A DNA stretch of 64,000 bases from an uncultured Poribacteria bacterium (GTDB lineage Bacteria > Poribacteria > WGA-4E > WGA-3G), in NCBI GenBank assembly GCA_951813545.1, contig OX638352.1, positions 1,302,001 through 1,366,000 of the forward strand, in the 5' to 3' direction. How positions within the stretch are numbered: position 1 is the stretch's first letter; each line of letters starts with the position of its first letter. Below, piece by piece: positions 1-8,948 of the stretch. The position numbers and the translations under genes were made by a program. The notes under the pieces were generated by a model. The model did no database searches. It was not told the origin of the DNA and was given only the letters and a program-made list of their open reading frames with translations.

Positions 1-249
1 CCCGAAAATTCAAAACTCGTCCGGCTCGGCGAATTAGACGACGTTGCCAACGAATACCCGGATGTCGTCGCCAAACTGCACGCCGCCGCTGTTGATGAAA
101 TCGAACGCCGCGGCACTGATCCCGCACTCATCGAATGGCTCCGCAGCGGTGGTGAGGACGCTTTCCCTGCCGATGCCCACTACTGGAACGGCTACCCTGG
201 ACCCGCAGGTTTCCGCCCCTACTTTGGTAAACTCTACACCGGTGAGTAA
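1..249 (+). CDS. C-terminal end of a probable sulfatase (partial)
   Basis: The reading frame is open from base 1 and stops at TAA 247-249, giving 83 residues of a protein that began outside the window. The residues read like the C-terminal tail of type I arylsulfatases: an acidic helical stretch (LHAAAVDEIERRGTDPALIEWL) followed by WNGYPGPAGFRPYFGKLY. The catalytic Cys/Ser motif would lie far upstream and is not visible, so the family call rests on tail resemblance only. It would hydrolyse sulfate esters, typically of polysaccharides. An FGE-type maturase-like lipoprotein is present at 46.3 kb, but that gene is not adjacent. Confidence 0.5.
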   Translation, partial: PENSKLVRLGELDDVANEYPDVVAKLHAAAVDEIERRGTDPALIEWLRSGGEDAFPADAHYWNGYPGPAGFRPYFGKLYTGE

Positions 250-330
250 TTGTTAGCGTTCTTTCTAATTACGGACCGGACAATTCCGATAGATTTGACA
301 AGGGTTCCCGGTTCTGATAACATGTTAGAA

Positions 331-350
331 ACGTAGGTTGGATTGAACAC
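331..350 (+). repeat. Half copy of GTAGGTTG..TTGA palindromic repeat
   Basis: ACGTAGGTTGGATTGAACAC lies in the gap after the sulfatase. Closely similar strings occur at 7164-7180 (CGTAGGTTGAGTTGAGG) and at about 43663-43697, where a nearly complete hairpin (GGTTGAACACAGTGAAACC) is present. This appears to be one dispersed palindromic family with truncated copies. Confidence 0.45.
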
Positions 351-425
351 AGGTGGGTAATCAGTTCAAAAATCTTGTGTCTGACCTTCAACCCTATTAG
401 GACATTATGTTTATAGGAGAAAACC

Positions 426-1475
426 ATGCCACAGACATACAAAGCCTGTCTCATCGGATGCGGACGGATGGGCGCAACGATCGACGACGAAGTCGCAGGC
501 AGACCCGACAGTTTTATATGGCAACCCTTCTCGCATGCCGCAGCAGCCGTCGCTTGTGAGCGAACAGATCTCGTCGCTGTCTCTGATGTCTTCGCGGAAA
601 AAGCCGAAACCATCAGAGAACGCTACGGTGCCGAGCGCGCCTATACAGACTATCAAGAGATGATCGAAAAAGAGAAACCTGACATCGTCTGTATCGCCAC
701 GCGTCCCGGTCCCCACGCCGACATCACCGTCTTTGCCGCCGAAAACGGTGTCAAGGGCATCTACTGCGAAAAGCCGCTCTGCTGCTCCATGGAAGAGGCA
801 GACATCATGGTAGACATCGTTCAAAAGCACGGTGTCAAATTCAACTACGGTACACAACGCCGTTACATGCCGATCTATCGCAAAATCCGTGAACTCGTAG
901 ACGCTGGCGAAATCGGCGATGTCCAATGCACTATCGCTCAATACGGTGCCGGCTCTGCCCTCTGGGGCTTGACTCACGCAGCTGATATGCTTCTTTTCCT
1001 TGCTGGTGACCCAGAGGTTGACTTCGTGCAAGGCACGATTATATGCAACGATTCAGATTGGGATGGCAATCGTCTGAACGTTGATCCGGGTATTGCCTGT
1101 GGTTACATCCGCTATTCCAATGGAGTCCACGGCTACAACACTGCAGGCACCGGACCCGAATATGAAATCTGTGGCACCGGTGGCAAAATCCGTGTGCAAA
1201 ACAACAGCAGAGAAATCCAATTCCGAAAAAAGGATGGGACCTTCTATGAAGAGGTACCGTTCCCGGAAACATCCCGTGCTACAGGCACCGTTATGGGAAT
1301 TACGGACATTGCCGAAGCACTCGACGAAGACCGCGAGACCAAGGGACCTCTCCACCTCGCGCGCCGTAGTCAGGAGACGCTCATGGGTATGATCGAATCG
1401 CACCGACTCGGCGGCAAACGCGTCTCACTCCCTATGGAAAACCGTTCTCTCTATGTCACGAGAGATAACTGGTAG
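426..1475 (+). CDS. Gfo/Idh/MocA family NAD(P)-dependent oxidoreductase
   Basis: 349 residues. The N-terminal Rossmann fold is seen as CLIGCGRMGATID near residues 8-20. The family's active-site motif EKPLCCSMEEAD follows near residue 115, and the C-terminal part is the usual alpha/beta dimerisation domain. Members oxidise or epimerise sugars, inositols or related polyols. The specific substrate cannot be read from the sequence. An AGGAGA Shine-Dalgarno lies 8-13 nt before ATG 426, supporting this start. It follows the sulfatase tail by 176 bp and overlaps the longest possible MoxR reading frame, so it may be co-transcribed with that gene. Two other members of the family are in this window (51.4 kb and 56.4 kb). 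Confidence 0.88.
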   Translation: MPQTYKACLIGCGRMGATIDDEVAGRPDSFIWQPFSHAAAAVACERTDLVAVSDVFAEKAETIRERYGAERAYTDYQEMIEKEKPDIVCIATRPGPHADITVFAAENGVKGIYCEKPLCCSMEEADIMVDIVQKHGVKFNYGTQRRYMPIYRKIRELVDAGEIGDVQCTIAQYGAGSALWGLTHAADMLLFLAGDPEVDFVQGTIICNDSDWDGNRLNVDPGIACGYIRYSNGVHGYNTAGTGPEYEICGTGGKIRVQNNSREIQFRKKDGTFYEEVPFPETSRATGTVMGITDIAEALDEDRETKGPLHLARRSQETLMGMIESHRLGGKRVSLPMENRSLYVTRDNW

Positions 1476-1533
1476 TCCGTTTCATCTTGTTTGGGTGGGT
1501 CCGCGTGCCTGCCCATTCCGCCAACCTACAAAC

Positions 1534-2520
1534 ATGAACTTAGAAACCCAAATCCAGCAATTCCGAGAAACCTTTTACAGTGTCAAGACCGAAGTCCAAA
1601 AACGCATTGTCGGTCAAGACGCGATTATCGAAGGTGTCCTCTTCTGCTTGCTCGCCAATGGACACGCACTCCTTGAGGGCATCCCCGGCTTAGGCAAGAC
1701 GCAACTGATTCATACTCTCAGCGAAGCACTCGATCTTTCTTTTAAGCGCATTCAATTCACACCGGATATGATGCCCTCCGACATCACAGGTACAACGCTT
1801 CTCGTCGAAGATGAACACGGCGGAAGGCAGTTTGAATTCCAACAGGGACCCATTTTCGCCCAACTTATCCTCGCCGATGAGATCAACCGCGCCACACCGC
1901 GCACCCAATCGGCACTCCTTGAGGCGATGCAAGAACGCACCGTCACCGTCGGGCGCACCAGCCACACGTTAGAGGAACCGTTTTGCGTCCTCGCGACACA
2001 AAACCCGCTGGAAATGGAAGGCACCTACCCGCTGCCAGAAGCGCAACTGGATCGGTTTCTATTCAAACTCCTCATCGACTTTCCGAGTGAAGACGAAATC
2101 GTCGAAATTCTACGCCGCACCACATCCGGTGCTGACATCACCATTGACAAGGTCACGAATGCTGAAACACTCAACGAGATGCGCCGACTTGTCCCTCAAG
2201 TGCCTATCGCCGAACATGTCGAACGCCACATTATCCGACTTGTCCGTGCTACACACCCAGATTCCGAGGACGCTCCAGAGATTGTTAAACGCTACGTCCA
2301 TCTCGGTGCCGGTATTCGGAGTGTCCAAGCCATAGCCCTCACCGCTAAAATCAATGCACTCCTTGACGAACGCTATAACGTCGCCTTTTCGGATCTCGAT
2401 GCCGTTTTGCTTCCTGCACTCCGTCACCGCATCCTCCTCAATTTCGAGGGACAAGGTGAAGGTATTGAACCCGCCGCTATTGTCACCGAAGTCCACAATA
2501 CGATAGTCCCAACGCCATAA
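1534..2520 (+). CDS. MoxR-type AAA+ ATPase
   Basis: 328 residues from ATG 1534. The frame is open from 1453, but that longer form adds 27 residues without family resemblance and overlaps the preceding gene. Walker A is GIPGLGKTQ near residue 47, Walker B is LILADEINRATPRTQ near residue 113, and sensor-1 region is LATQNPLEMEGTYPLPEAQLDRF. These are diagnostic for MoxR ATPases, chaperone-like AAA+ proteins that usually act with DUF58 and VWA-domain partners on metal-enzyme or envelope assembly. No DUF58 gene is adjacent here, so the partner must lie elsewhere; a VWA protein occurs at 34.5 kb. The family assignment is firm, the client unknown. Confidence 0.92.
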   Translation: MNLETQIQQFRETFYSVKTEVQKRIVGQDAIIEGVLFCLLANGHALLEGIPGLGKTQLIHTLSEALDLSFKRIQFTPDMMPSDITGTTLLVEDEHGGRQFEFQQGPIFAQLILADEINRATPRTQSALLEAMQERTVTVGRTSHTLEEPFCVLATQNPLEMEGTYPLPEAQLDRFLFKLLIDFPSEDEIVEILRRTTSGADITIDKVTNAETLNEMRRLVPQVPIAEHVERHIIRLVRATHPDSEDAPEIVKRYVHLGAGIRSVQAIALTAKINALLDERYNVAFSDLDAVLLPALRHRILLNFEGQGEGIEPAAIVTEVHNTIVPTP

Positions 2521-2538
2521 CTCTCCCTTCTCGCCATT

Positions 2539-2655
2539 TTCAAAAACACCGAAAAATGACAACATATATTTGCCATTATTAAAAATAGATGAAAATACAA
2601 TATGAGAAACTTTAGAAACCGACGCACGCCATATAAACCTTTTGGCCCCCGCTAA
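2539..2655 (+). pseudogene. Relic of a second Fic gene 5' end
   Basis: The sequence from about 2539 to 2620 aligns, with roughly 60 percent identity by eye, to the 5' region of the intact fic gene (2740-2825). Both contain TCAAAAA...AAAAATGACAA, TTTGC and an ATG followed by a (R/K)NF peptide. The relic's ATG 2602 opens a 17-codon frame (MRNFRNRRTPYKPFGPR) ending at TAA 2653. It resembles the MKNF...YKSF start of the Fic protein. The most economical reading is a duplicated and decayed copy of the fic start region. A shared regulatory leader would be the alternative. Confidence 0.45.
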
Positions 2656-2697
2656 CAAGGTTTTCTAACCTCCCCGGAAAATTAATCCCTTAATCCG

Positions 2698-2726
2698 TTG
2701 ACACCTCCTTGTCCTTACGCTATAAT
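2698..2726 (+). promoter_or_regulatory. Consensus sigma-70 promoter for the fic gene
   Basis: TTGACA at 2698-2703 and TATAAT at 2721-2726 are both perfect consensus hexamers with an exact 17-bp spacer. A start near 2733 would give a leader of about 70 nt to ATG 2806. Confidence 0.8.
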
Positions 2727-2805
2727 ATAGAATAGGGTATTGTCAAAAATCATCAAAAATGACAATGCGAATTTGCTGTTTTCAAAAAGAGGCGAGAACG
2801 GTAAT

Positions 2806-3933
2806 ATGAAAAACTTCATAGCGGGTGTGTACCAACAACAACGAGAATATAAGAGTTTTAGCCCATCTTTCATCAACTGTCCTTTTGTTTGGGAAAATCG
2901 CCAAATAAATCAGTTGGTCGAACAAGCTGCCAATCTTTTGGGAGCACTCAACGCTTATGCGGAGATTGTACCAGATGTCGATTTTTCGATTCCAATGAGC
3001 ATTGCAAAAGAAGCGGTAGACTCTAATCTGATTGAAGGCACAAAAACTGAGATTGATGAAGTCGTTCTGCCACCAACAGAGATTCCGCCAATCAGACAGG
3101 GTGATTGGCAGGAGGTCCAAAATTATATTGAAGCGATGAATTTCGCGATAACTGAACTCCCAAGAATTCCGCTTTCAATGCGACTTCTTAAGGATGTCCA
3201 TAAGATATTGATGTCCGGTGTTCGTGGAAGACATAAGGCACCCAGTGAAATCCGCAGAAGTCAAAACTGGATCGGAGGTTCGTCGCTTGTCGATGCGCTT
3301 TTTGTTCCACCCTCACCGGAAGAACTTCCAAACCTCCTAAGCGATTTGGAAAAATTCTGGCACAACAAATCGCTACAACTGCCATCCCTTATCAAAATCG
3401 CTATCACGCATTATCAGTTTGAAACCATCCATCCTTTTCTTGATGGAAACGGCAGGTGCGGAAGACTTTTAATTGTTTTGCAACTCATTGACGCACAATT
3501 ACTTAACAAGCCTGCCCTTTATGCGTCCACCTTTTTCGAGAAAAACAAGGTTTCATACTACAATGCACTCACTCGGGTTCGCACAGCAAACGACTTGGAA
3601 CAGTGGATCGTATTTTTTTTAATCGGAATCGCTGAAACTGCCCAGCACGGACTCAAGACGTTCAAAGCGATTATCGCGCTTCGCCAAGAATATGATACCA
3701 AAATCCTAACACTCGGCTCCCGAGCGAAAAACGCCCAAAAATTGCTGCAACGTATGTATGCGACACCTATCGTTAACGTGAGATCGGTTGAAAAAAGATT
3801 AGACATAAGTTTTTCAAGCGCGAATCGGCTCCTAAAATCCTTAACAAAACTCGGTGTATTGAAGGAGACTACAGGCCACTCTCGCAACCGTCTCTTTGTA
3901 TTGGAGAAATACTTAAATCTCTTTAGAAATTAG
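2806..3933 (+). CDS. Fic domain protein (probable AMP transferase)
   Basis: 375 residues from ATG 2806; a TTG at 2740 would extend it by 22 residues. The catalytic loop HPFLDGNGRCGR near residue 210 matches the Fic consensus HxFx(D/E)GNGRxxR. An upstream SNLIEG (near residue 65) matches the inhibitory (S/T)xxxE(G/N) helix. The N-terminal position of that helix defines a class II Fic protein that self-inhibits. The C-terminal 80 residues look like a winged-helix DNA-binding domain (SVEKRLDISFSSANRLLKSLTKLGVL), common in this architecture. Such proteins transfer AMP to target proteins, often as regulators or toxins. It has its own strong promoter, and the Uma2 nuclease gene follows after 27 bp. 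Confidence 0.9.
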   Translation: MKNFIAGVYQQQREYKSFSPSFINCPFVWENRQINQLVEQAANLLGALNAYAEIVPDVDFSIPMSIAKEAVDSNLIEGTKTEIDEVVLPPTEIPPIRQGDWQEVQNYIEAMNFAITELPRIPLSMRLLKDVHKILMSGVRGRHKAPSEIRRSQNWIGGSSLVDALFVPPSPEELPNLLSDLEKFWHNKSLQLPSLIKIAITHYQFETIHPFLDGNGRCGRLLIVLQLIDAQLLNKPALYASTFFEKNKVSYYNALTRVRTANDLEQWIVFFLIGIAETAQHGLKTFKAIIALRQEYDTKILTLGSRAKNAQKLLQRMYATPIVNVRSVEKRLDISFSSANRLLKSLTKLGVLKETTGHSRNRLFVLEKYLNLFRN

Positions 3934-3960
3934 TGGATTCCACACAAAAATGAGGAATTT

Positions 3961-4497
3961 ATGACGAGGACAACTCAAACATATCTCACACCGAAGGAAT
4001 ACATTGCTTTAGAACGCAAGGCAATCCCTGATGCTGAAACAGTCAGAAGTGAATACATCAACGGTAAAATAATTGGAAGGTCCAGTTCTAACTGGGCACA
4101 CAATCTTATTACAGGCAACATTGTCGCTGGACTTTACACCTGTTTGGGAAACAGTGGATGCTTCGTATTCGCCAATGAGATGCGCGTGAGTATTCCGTCA
4201 GTAAATTCTTATTTTTATCCTGATGTCGGTGTTGTCTGCGAAGAACCCCGTTTTGAAGACGATGTCTTTGACACACTCCTCAACCCGATTGTCGTCGTAG
4301 AGGTGCTCTCTCCGTCAACAGAGGCTTACGACAGAGGCGACAAATTCGCACATTACCGACAACTCCAATCCTTGCAAGAATACATCCTCGTCTCCCAAGA
4401 CAAGATGCGCGTTGATCATTATGTCCGACACGCAGCACAGTGGATTTTCACTGATTTTCAAGAACTTGAGCAGCACCTTCCGATCACCTCCATCTGA
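3961..4497 (+). CDS. Uma2 family (DUF820) putative endonuclease
   Basis: 178 residues. The PD-(D/E)XK-like core is visible as YPDVGVVCEEP near residue 83 followed by NPIVVVEVLSPSTEAYDRGDKFAHYRQL near 110-135, typical of Uma2/DUF820. GAGGAA lies about 5 nt before ATG 3961. The family is abundant in cyanobacteria, Chloroflexi and PVC-type bacteria and is thought to be nuclease-derived, but a physiological role is not established. It lies 27 bp after the Fic gene and probably shares its transcript. Confidence 0.88.
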   Translation: MTRTTQTYLTPKEYIALERKAIPDAETVRSEYINGKIIGRSSSNWAHNLITGNIVAGLYTCLGNSGCFVFANEMRVSIPSVNSYFYPDVGVVCEEPRFEDDVFDTLLNPIVVVEVLSPSTEAYDRGDKFAHYRQLQSLQEYILVSQDKMRVDHYVRHAAQWIFTDFQELEQHLPITSI

Positions 4498-4657
4498 TGT
4501 GAATTACCCCTAAAAGAGATATACGAAAGCGTTCCATTTCCTGAGTAGTGCTCCGCTAGATCGCACTTTCCCCGCTCGTGAGGTTTCCGATCTCGTCTAT
4601 CAAGAACTGATCACTATTCTAACTCCAGCAGGGGTGATTGGTGTGTAGAATTTTACT

Positions 4658-4686
4658 TTGCCATCCGTCACAAATTATGATAAAAT
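4658..4686 (+). promoter_or_regulatory. Promoter for glcD with almost no leader
   Basis: TTGCCA 4658-4663, 17-bp spacer, TAAAAT 4681-4686. The expected transcription start near 4693 is only about 3 nt from ATG 4696, so the glcD transcript would be essentially leaderless. No Shine-Dalgarno is visible before the ATG. Confidence 0.6.
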
Positions 4687-4695
4687 GCACATAAC

Positions 4696-6078
4696 ATGAA
4701 TCAACACGATTTAAAACACCCACATAAAGAACTCCATGACCTTCTCGGAAAACGTTTCAGCACAGACAGCGCTGTCCGAGATGCACACGCACGCGATGCC
4801 TCATACCATCGCGGCACACTCCCAGATGCTGTTGTCTTCCCAAAAACCAACGCAGAAGTCGCAGAAATCGTCAAAATCTGTGCAGAATATAACACCCCGA
4901 TAATTCCTTACGGCACCGGCACCGGGGTCGAAGGTGCTGTTGTTGCGTCCGAAGGCGCATTCTGCATCGCACTCAATGAAATGAACCACATCCTCCGTGT
5001 CAGTCCAGATGACAGAGATGCCACTGTCCAAGCAGGTGTGACACGCTTACAACTGAATACACATCTCACAGAGATCGGTACACGACTTCACTTCTCCGTC
5101 GATCCAGGAGCAGATGCCTCATTAGGGGGAATGGTTGCGACACGTGCATCCGGCACAAGTGCCGTTCGATACGGGACAATGCTCGATAACGTTCTCGGCT
5201 TGACCGTCATCACCGCCGACGGCTCTATCGTCCATACGGGGAGTAGAGCGCGGAAATCCGCCGCAGGCTACGATCTCACCCGTCTTTTCATTGGTTCAGA
5301 AGGCACATTGGGGATCATCACCGAAGTCACGCTCAAATTGACACGGTTGCCTGAATCAGTCGCCGCCGCTGTCTGTGCCTTTCCAAGCGTAGATGCAGCA
5401 GTAGACACCGTTATCAAACTGATGGACACAGGTGCTAACATCGCCCGTATCGAACTATTAGACGAACGCCAGATGGATGCTGTCAACAAATACTCAGGGT
5501 TAGCGTATGAAGTCGCGCCGACGCTCTTCTTTGAATTCCACGGTTCCGAACACACCGTCGCAGAGAGTTCCAAGATTGCTGGTAAAATTGCAACAATACA
5601 CGGCAGTGGTGACTTTCGATGGGCAATAGACGAAAACGAACGTAAACACCTCTGGCAAGCCCGATACGATAGCTACTACGCCGCACTCAACCGTCGTCCC
5701 GGTTCTGTTGGCTATGTCACCGATGTCTGTGTCCCGATCTCCCAACTCGCTGAGTGTATCGCGAAAACGAAAGTTTTGCTTGCTGAATCAAGCCTTGTTC
5801 CATCAATCCTCGGACACGTCGGCGACGGCAATTTCCACGTCGTCTTCCCACTTGAACCCAACAACAAAGACGAATTAGCAGAAGCGCAGCAACTCAGTCA
5901 CCAGATTGTAGACATCGCCTTAGAGATGGACGGGACCTGCACCGGCGAACACGGTGTCGGTGTCGGTAAACGAAACGCGTTAGCGAAGGAGCATGGAGAA
6001 GCAATCGACTTAATGCGCGCGATCAAACACGCTTTGGATCCACTCAATTTAATGAACCCCGGTAAGGTTTTCTTGTAA
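4696..6078 (+). CDS. glcD: Glycolate oxidase FAD-linked subunit
   Basis: 460 residues, the normal length for GlcD/D-lactate dehydrogenase. The FAD-binding PP-loop is YGTGTGVEGAVV near residue 71. LGGMVATRASGTSAVRYG near 149 and IGSEGTLGIITE near 200 belong to the FAD_binding_4 domain. HVGDGNFHVVFP near 373 and EHGVGVGKR near 416 belong to the C-terminal FAD-oxidase domain. GlcD with iron-sulfur partners oxidises glycolate or D-lactate to the 2-oxoacid at the membrane. The partner glcF is unusually distant, at 27.5 kb on the other strand. A 2-hydroxyacid dehydrogenase follows 34 bp downstream, which fits 2-hydroxyacid metabolism. Confidence 0.9.
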   Translation: MNQHDLKHPHKELHDLLGKRFSTDSAVRDAHARDASYHRGTLPDAVVFPKTNAEVAEIVKICAEYNTPIIPYGTGTGVEGAVVASEGAFCIALNEMNHILRVSPDDRDATVQAGVTRLQLNTHLTEIGTRLHFSVDPGADASLGGMVATRASGTSAVRYGTMLDNVLGLTVITADGSIVHTGSRARKSAAGYDLTRLFIGSEGTLGIITEVTLKLTRLPESVAAAVCAFPSVDAAVDTVIKLMDTGANIARIELLDERQMDAVNKYSGLAYEVAPTLFFEFHGSEHTVAESSKIAGKIATIHGSGDFRWAIDENERKHLWQARYDSYYAALNRRPGSVGYVTDVCVPISQLAECIAKTKVLLAESSLVPSILGHVGDGNFHVVFPLEPNNKDELAEAQQLSHQIVDIALEMDGTCTGEHGVGVGKRNALAKEHGEAIDLMRAIKHALDPLNLMNPGKVFL

Positions 6079-6112
6079 GCGCATTTTCCGACCCTACAGC
6101 GCGGATAAAAGT

Positions 6113-7111
6113 ATGCAAAACAGCTGGAAAGTCCTCATCACCGATTACGCCTGGTCCTCTATAGAACCCGAACGACAAGTACTTGCTGAGATAGGGGCGG
6201 AACTCATCGCCGCGGAGACTGGTGAAGAAGCAGAACTCCTAACCCTTGCGCCAACAATGGACGGCATCCTCACCTGTTGGCAACCGGTTCGTGAACCCGT
6301 CATTGCAGCTGCGAAAAAATGTCAGATTATTGGACGTTGCGGCATCGGACTGGACAACATTGATGTAGAAGCTGCTACGGAGCATGGCATCGTTGTCACC
6401 AATGTCCCTGCCTACTGTATGGACGAAGTTTCCGACCACGCGATGGGGCTTCTATTGGCGTGTGCCCGAAAAATCCCACGCTTTGATCGGAACGTCAGAA
6501 AAGGCACATGGGACCAGAACATCGGACCAACGATGCGTAGAATCCGAGGCAAAACGCTCGGTGTCATCGGATTCGGACGGATTGCGCGGTCGATTGTGCC
6601 AAAAGCGGCAGCATTCGGGCTTACAACCAACATCTGTTCTCCGCGCACCGATCCGGCGTTAATTCAGCAACACGGCGCACAAAAAGTTTCGTTTTCAGAA
6701 CTTCTTGCAACGTCCGACTTTATCACCATTCATGCACCGCTGACACCAGAAACAGAACGTATGTTTAGCAGTGACGAATTTCAAGCGATGAAATCAACAG
6801 CGATTCTCATTAACACTGCGCGCGGAGGTATCGTAGACACTACCGCACTTACCACCGCACTCCGCAACACTGAAATCGCTGGTGCTGGTCTGGATGTCTT
6901 AGAGACAGAGCCACCAGACCAAAACGAGGAACTCCTTACTCTCGACAATGTTGTCGTTACACCACACGCCGCTTTCATCTCAGAGGAATCAATTCTTGAC
7001 TTGGAGGTTACCGCCGCCACGTTTGTCGCGCAAGTGCTAACCGGAGAACTGCCAGAATCTGTTGTTAACCCATCGGTTCTGGAACAACCGAACCTCCGAG
7101 CAAATTTCTGA
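6113..7111 (+). CDS. D-isomer 2-hydroxyacid dehydrogenase (SerA/PGDH-like)
   Basis: 332 residues. NAD-binding motif GVIGFGRIARSIVPKAAAFG occurs near 146-165, preceded by GRCGIGLDNIDVEAA (near 71). NTARGGIVDTTAL near 232 carries the catalytic arginine, and VVTPHAAF near 281 carries the catalytic histidine. The protein lacks the C-terminal ACT domain of classical SerA, so it is a short 3-phosphoglycerate dehydrogenase-type or a hydroxypyruvate/glyoxylate reductase. Its position 34 bp after glcD suggests co-transcription and a role around glycolate, glyoxylate and hydroxypyruvate. That specific role is inference. Confidence 0.88.
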   Translation: MQNSWKVLITDYAWSSIEPERQVLAEIGAELIAAETGEEAELLTLAPTMDGILTCWQPVREPVIAAAKKCQIIGRCGIGLDNIDVEAATEHGIVVTNVPAYCMDEVSDHAMGLLLACARKIPRFDRNVRKGTWDQNIGPTMRRIRGKTLGVIGFGRIARSIVPKAAAFGLTTNICSPRTDPALIQQHGAQKVSFSELLATSDFITIHAPLTPETERMFSSDEFQAMKSTAILINTARGGIVDTTALTTALRNTEIAGAGLDVLETEPPDQNEELLTLDNVVVTPHAAFISEESILDLEVTAATFVAQVLTGELPESVVNPSVLEQPNLRANF

Positions 7112-7300
7112 TGACGGACTCCTGCGTGAATTTGATAATTAAAAACCGGAATGCGGGGATCCGTAGGTTGAGTTGAGGAGGTAAAGACTAAGACCTAATG
7201 CGCAACGGAAATCTCTGCTTTCCTGAGTTTCTGACGTCTATAGATGTTGTGAACCTAACACACATCCCGTTAGAAAATGAACTGTTGAACCCAAAGTATA

Positions 7301-7386
7301 GCCTGCAACAACGGTGCAGGCGGATATACGGAGATAAATATGAAATCCCAGGTCCACCGAAACGAACCGCAAGGTATAATTAAAAA
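7301..7386 (+). promoter_or_regulatory. Leader element copy A (hairpin plus start module) at trpB
   Basis: A 21-nt hairpin at 7301-7321 has arms GCCTGC/GCAGGC and loop AACAACGGT. It is followed by GGATATAC and, at 7363-7386, by CGAACCGCAAGG and TATAATTAAAAA. In other copies the last module ends directly on an ATG; here the ATG is changed (AAAAAACTC) and translation must start upstream, at ATG 7340 inside the element, preceded by CGGAG. The element therefore overlaps the coding sequence. Confidence 0.8.
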
Positions 7387-8572
7387 ACTCCCTGACGCAA
7401 CAGGGCATTTCGGACAATTCGGAGGCAGATACGTCCCCGAAACGCTCATGCCTGCTCTTTTAGAACTCGAAGAAGCATACACGGAGCTCAAAGATAATCC
7501 CGACTTCCAAAAAGAATTTCAGTACTACCTTCGTGAATATGTCGGGCGACCAAACCCACTCTATTATGCCGAGCACCTGACAGAGACGCTCGGTGGCGCA
7601 AAAATATACCTCAAACGGGAAGACCTGAACCATACAGGTGCTCATAAAATCAACAGCGCAATTGGACAAATCCTTCTCGCACGATGGATGGGCAAAAAAC
7701 GTATCATCGCCGAAACCGGTGCAGGACAACACGGTGTCGCAACAGCCACCGTCGCCGCAAAGTTCGATATGGAATGTGAAGTCTACATGGGTGAGGAAGA
7801 CATAGAACGCCAAGCCCTTAATGTCTTCCGTATGCAGTTGATGGGAACAAAGGTAGTCCCCGTCAATTCCGGCTCACGTACGCTCAAAGATGCGATCAAC
7901 GCCTGTTTCCGAGATTGGGTCACAAATGTCCGAACCACCTACTTACTCCTCGGTTCAGTCGTCGGTGCGCATCCCTATCCGATGATAGTCCGAGACTTCC
8001 AAGCGGTTATCGGCGACGAAGCAAGAGCACAGATTTTAGAGCAAGAAGGAACTTTACCGGATTGTGTTGTCGCCTGTGTCGGTGGCGGTAGCAACTCGCT
8101 CGGCATGTTCTATCCCTTCTATGCTGATGAATCCGTCCGGATGATCGGCGTAGAAGCCGCCGGTGAAAGCATCCGTAGCGGACGACATGCCGCACCCCTC
8201 ACTGCGGGCAGTGTCGGCGTTTTTCACGGTGCCAAGTGCTACCTATTGCAAGAAGCAGACGGTCAGATAACGCCTGCACATTCGATCTCTGCCGGATTAG
8301 ATTACCCGGGTGTCGGCCCCGAACACAGTTACTACCGTGAAACCGGTAGAGCGGAATACGTTCCAGTTACTGATGAAGAAGCCGTAGAAGGGTTCCAATT
8401 GTTGTCGGAAACAGAGGGTATCATCCCTGCATTAGAATCGGCGCATGCCATCGCCCATCTGCGTGAACTCGCACCCAAACTCGGTAAGGATAAAGTTATT
8501 GTTGTATGTCTATCGGGACGTGGAGACAAAGATGCCTATACAATCGCAGACGAATTAGGCATCAGTCTGTAA
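7340..8572 (+). CDS. trpB: Tryptophan synthase beta chain
   Basis: 410 residues, slightly longer than usual because of the N-terminus. The family hallmark [19 protein letters not shown] begins near residue 23. The PLP lysine lies in [10 protein letters not shown] (near 98), [16 protein letters not shown] follows near 122, and the phosphate-binding loop is GGGSNSLG near 247. It condenses indole and serine to tryptophan, normally with TrpA, which is not in the window. The first ~14 residues, including NEPQGIIKK, are encoded by the dispersed leader element and are absent from ordinary TrpB. The same EPQGIIK peptide starts the amine oxidase at 19.9 kb. Start ATG 7340 is supported by CGGAG 6-10 nt upstream. 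Confidence 0.95.
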   Translation: MKSQVHRNEPQGIIKKLPDATGHFGQFGGRYVPETLMPALLELEEAYTELKDNPDFQKEFQYYLREYVGRPNPLYYAEHLTETLGGAKIYLKREDLNHTGAHKINSAIGQILLARWMGKKRIIAETGAGQHGVATATVAAKFDMECEVYMGEEDIERQALNVFRMQLMGTKVVPVNSGSRTLKDAINACFRDWVTNVRTTYLLLGSVVGAHPYPMIVRDFQAVIGDEARAQILEQEGTLPDCVVACVGGGSNSLGMFYPFYADESVRMIGVEAAGESIRSGRHAAPLTAGSVGVFHGAKCYLLQEADGQITPAHSISAGLDYPGVGPEHSYYRETGRAEYVPVTDEEAVEGFQLLSETEGIIPALESAHAIAHLRELAPKLGKDKVIVVCLSGRGDKDAYTIADELGISL

Positions 8573-8590
8573 CTTTGCATGAATCTATCT

Positions 8591-8635
8591 GGCACGCAGC
8601 AAGTGAGGTTTTTAATGGTCCTCCTGACGCGTGCC
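8591..8635. repeat. Inverted repeat after trpB
   Basis: GGCACGC at 8591-8597 pairs with GCGTGCC at 8629-8635, extended by imperfect outer bases (ATCT...AGAT). No T-run follows, so it is a palindromic repeat or attenuated terminator rather than a clear intrinsic terminator. Confidence 0.5.
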
Positions 8636-8650
8636 CGATTCAGATAAAAA

Positions 8651-8680
8651 TTGCTATTCAGATACATTCCATGATATAAT
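8651..8680 (+). promoter_or_regulatory. Promoter of the toxin-antitoxin pair
   Basis: TTGCTA 8651-8656, 18-bp spacer, TATAAT 8675-8680. It precedes the small antitoxin-like gene. Confidence 0.6.
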
Positions 8681-8738
8681 TATTTTAGCCCTTTAATTTA
8701 TGTCAACGAGGCAGCATCACGACAAAGGAAAAAACACA

Positions 8739-8948
8739 GTGACAAGCACTGAAAAAATCCAAGAAGGGATTCTGGCGCTATCTAAAACCGATTACCAACA
8801 ATTGAAACAATGGCTCAATGAATTAGACTACGACGAATGGGATCAACAGATCGAAGAGGATTCAAACGCTGGTAAACTGGATTTCTTAATTGCCGAGGCT
8901 CTTGAAGGAAAGAAAAAGGGAACACTTAAGAATCTTGAGGATCTTTAG
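8739..8948 (+). CDS. Antitoxin-like small protein
   Basis: 69 residues from GTG 8739, which has AAAGGA about 9 nt upstream; ATG 8700 would add 13 residues. The protein is acidic and helical (LSKTDYQQLKQWLNELDYDEWDQQIEEDSNAGKLDFLIAEAL). The D-x-W-D...D-x-x-x-G-K-L pattern is typical of small antitoxin-like proteins encoded before RelE/ParE-type toxins. TAG 8946-8948 is followed at once by the GTG start of such a toxin frame. It would neutralise the toxin and probably autoregulate. The family is inferred from pattern and position. Confidence 0.65.
   Translation: MTSTEKIQEGILALSKTDYQQLKQWLNELDYDEWDQQIEEDSNAGKLDFLIAEALEGKKKGTLKNLEDL

Noticed and set aside
7198..7383. 61-codon frame overlapping the trpB leader
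   Set aside because: It runs through the leader element in a different frame from trpB and has no support; the trpB frame is clearly the coding one.
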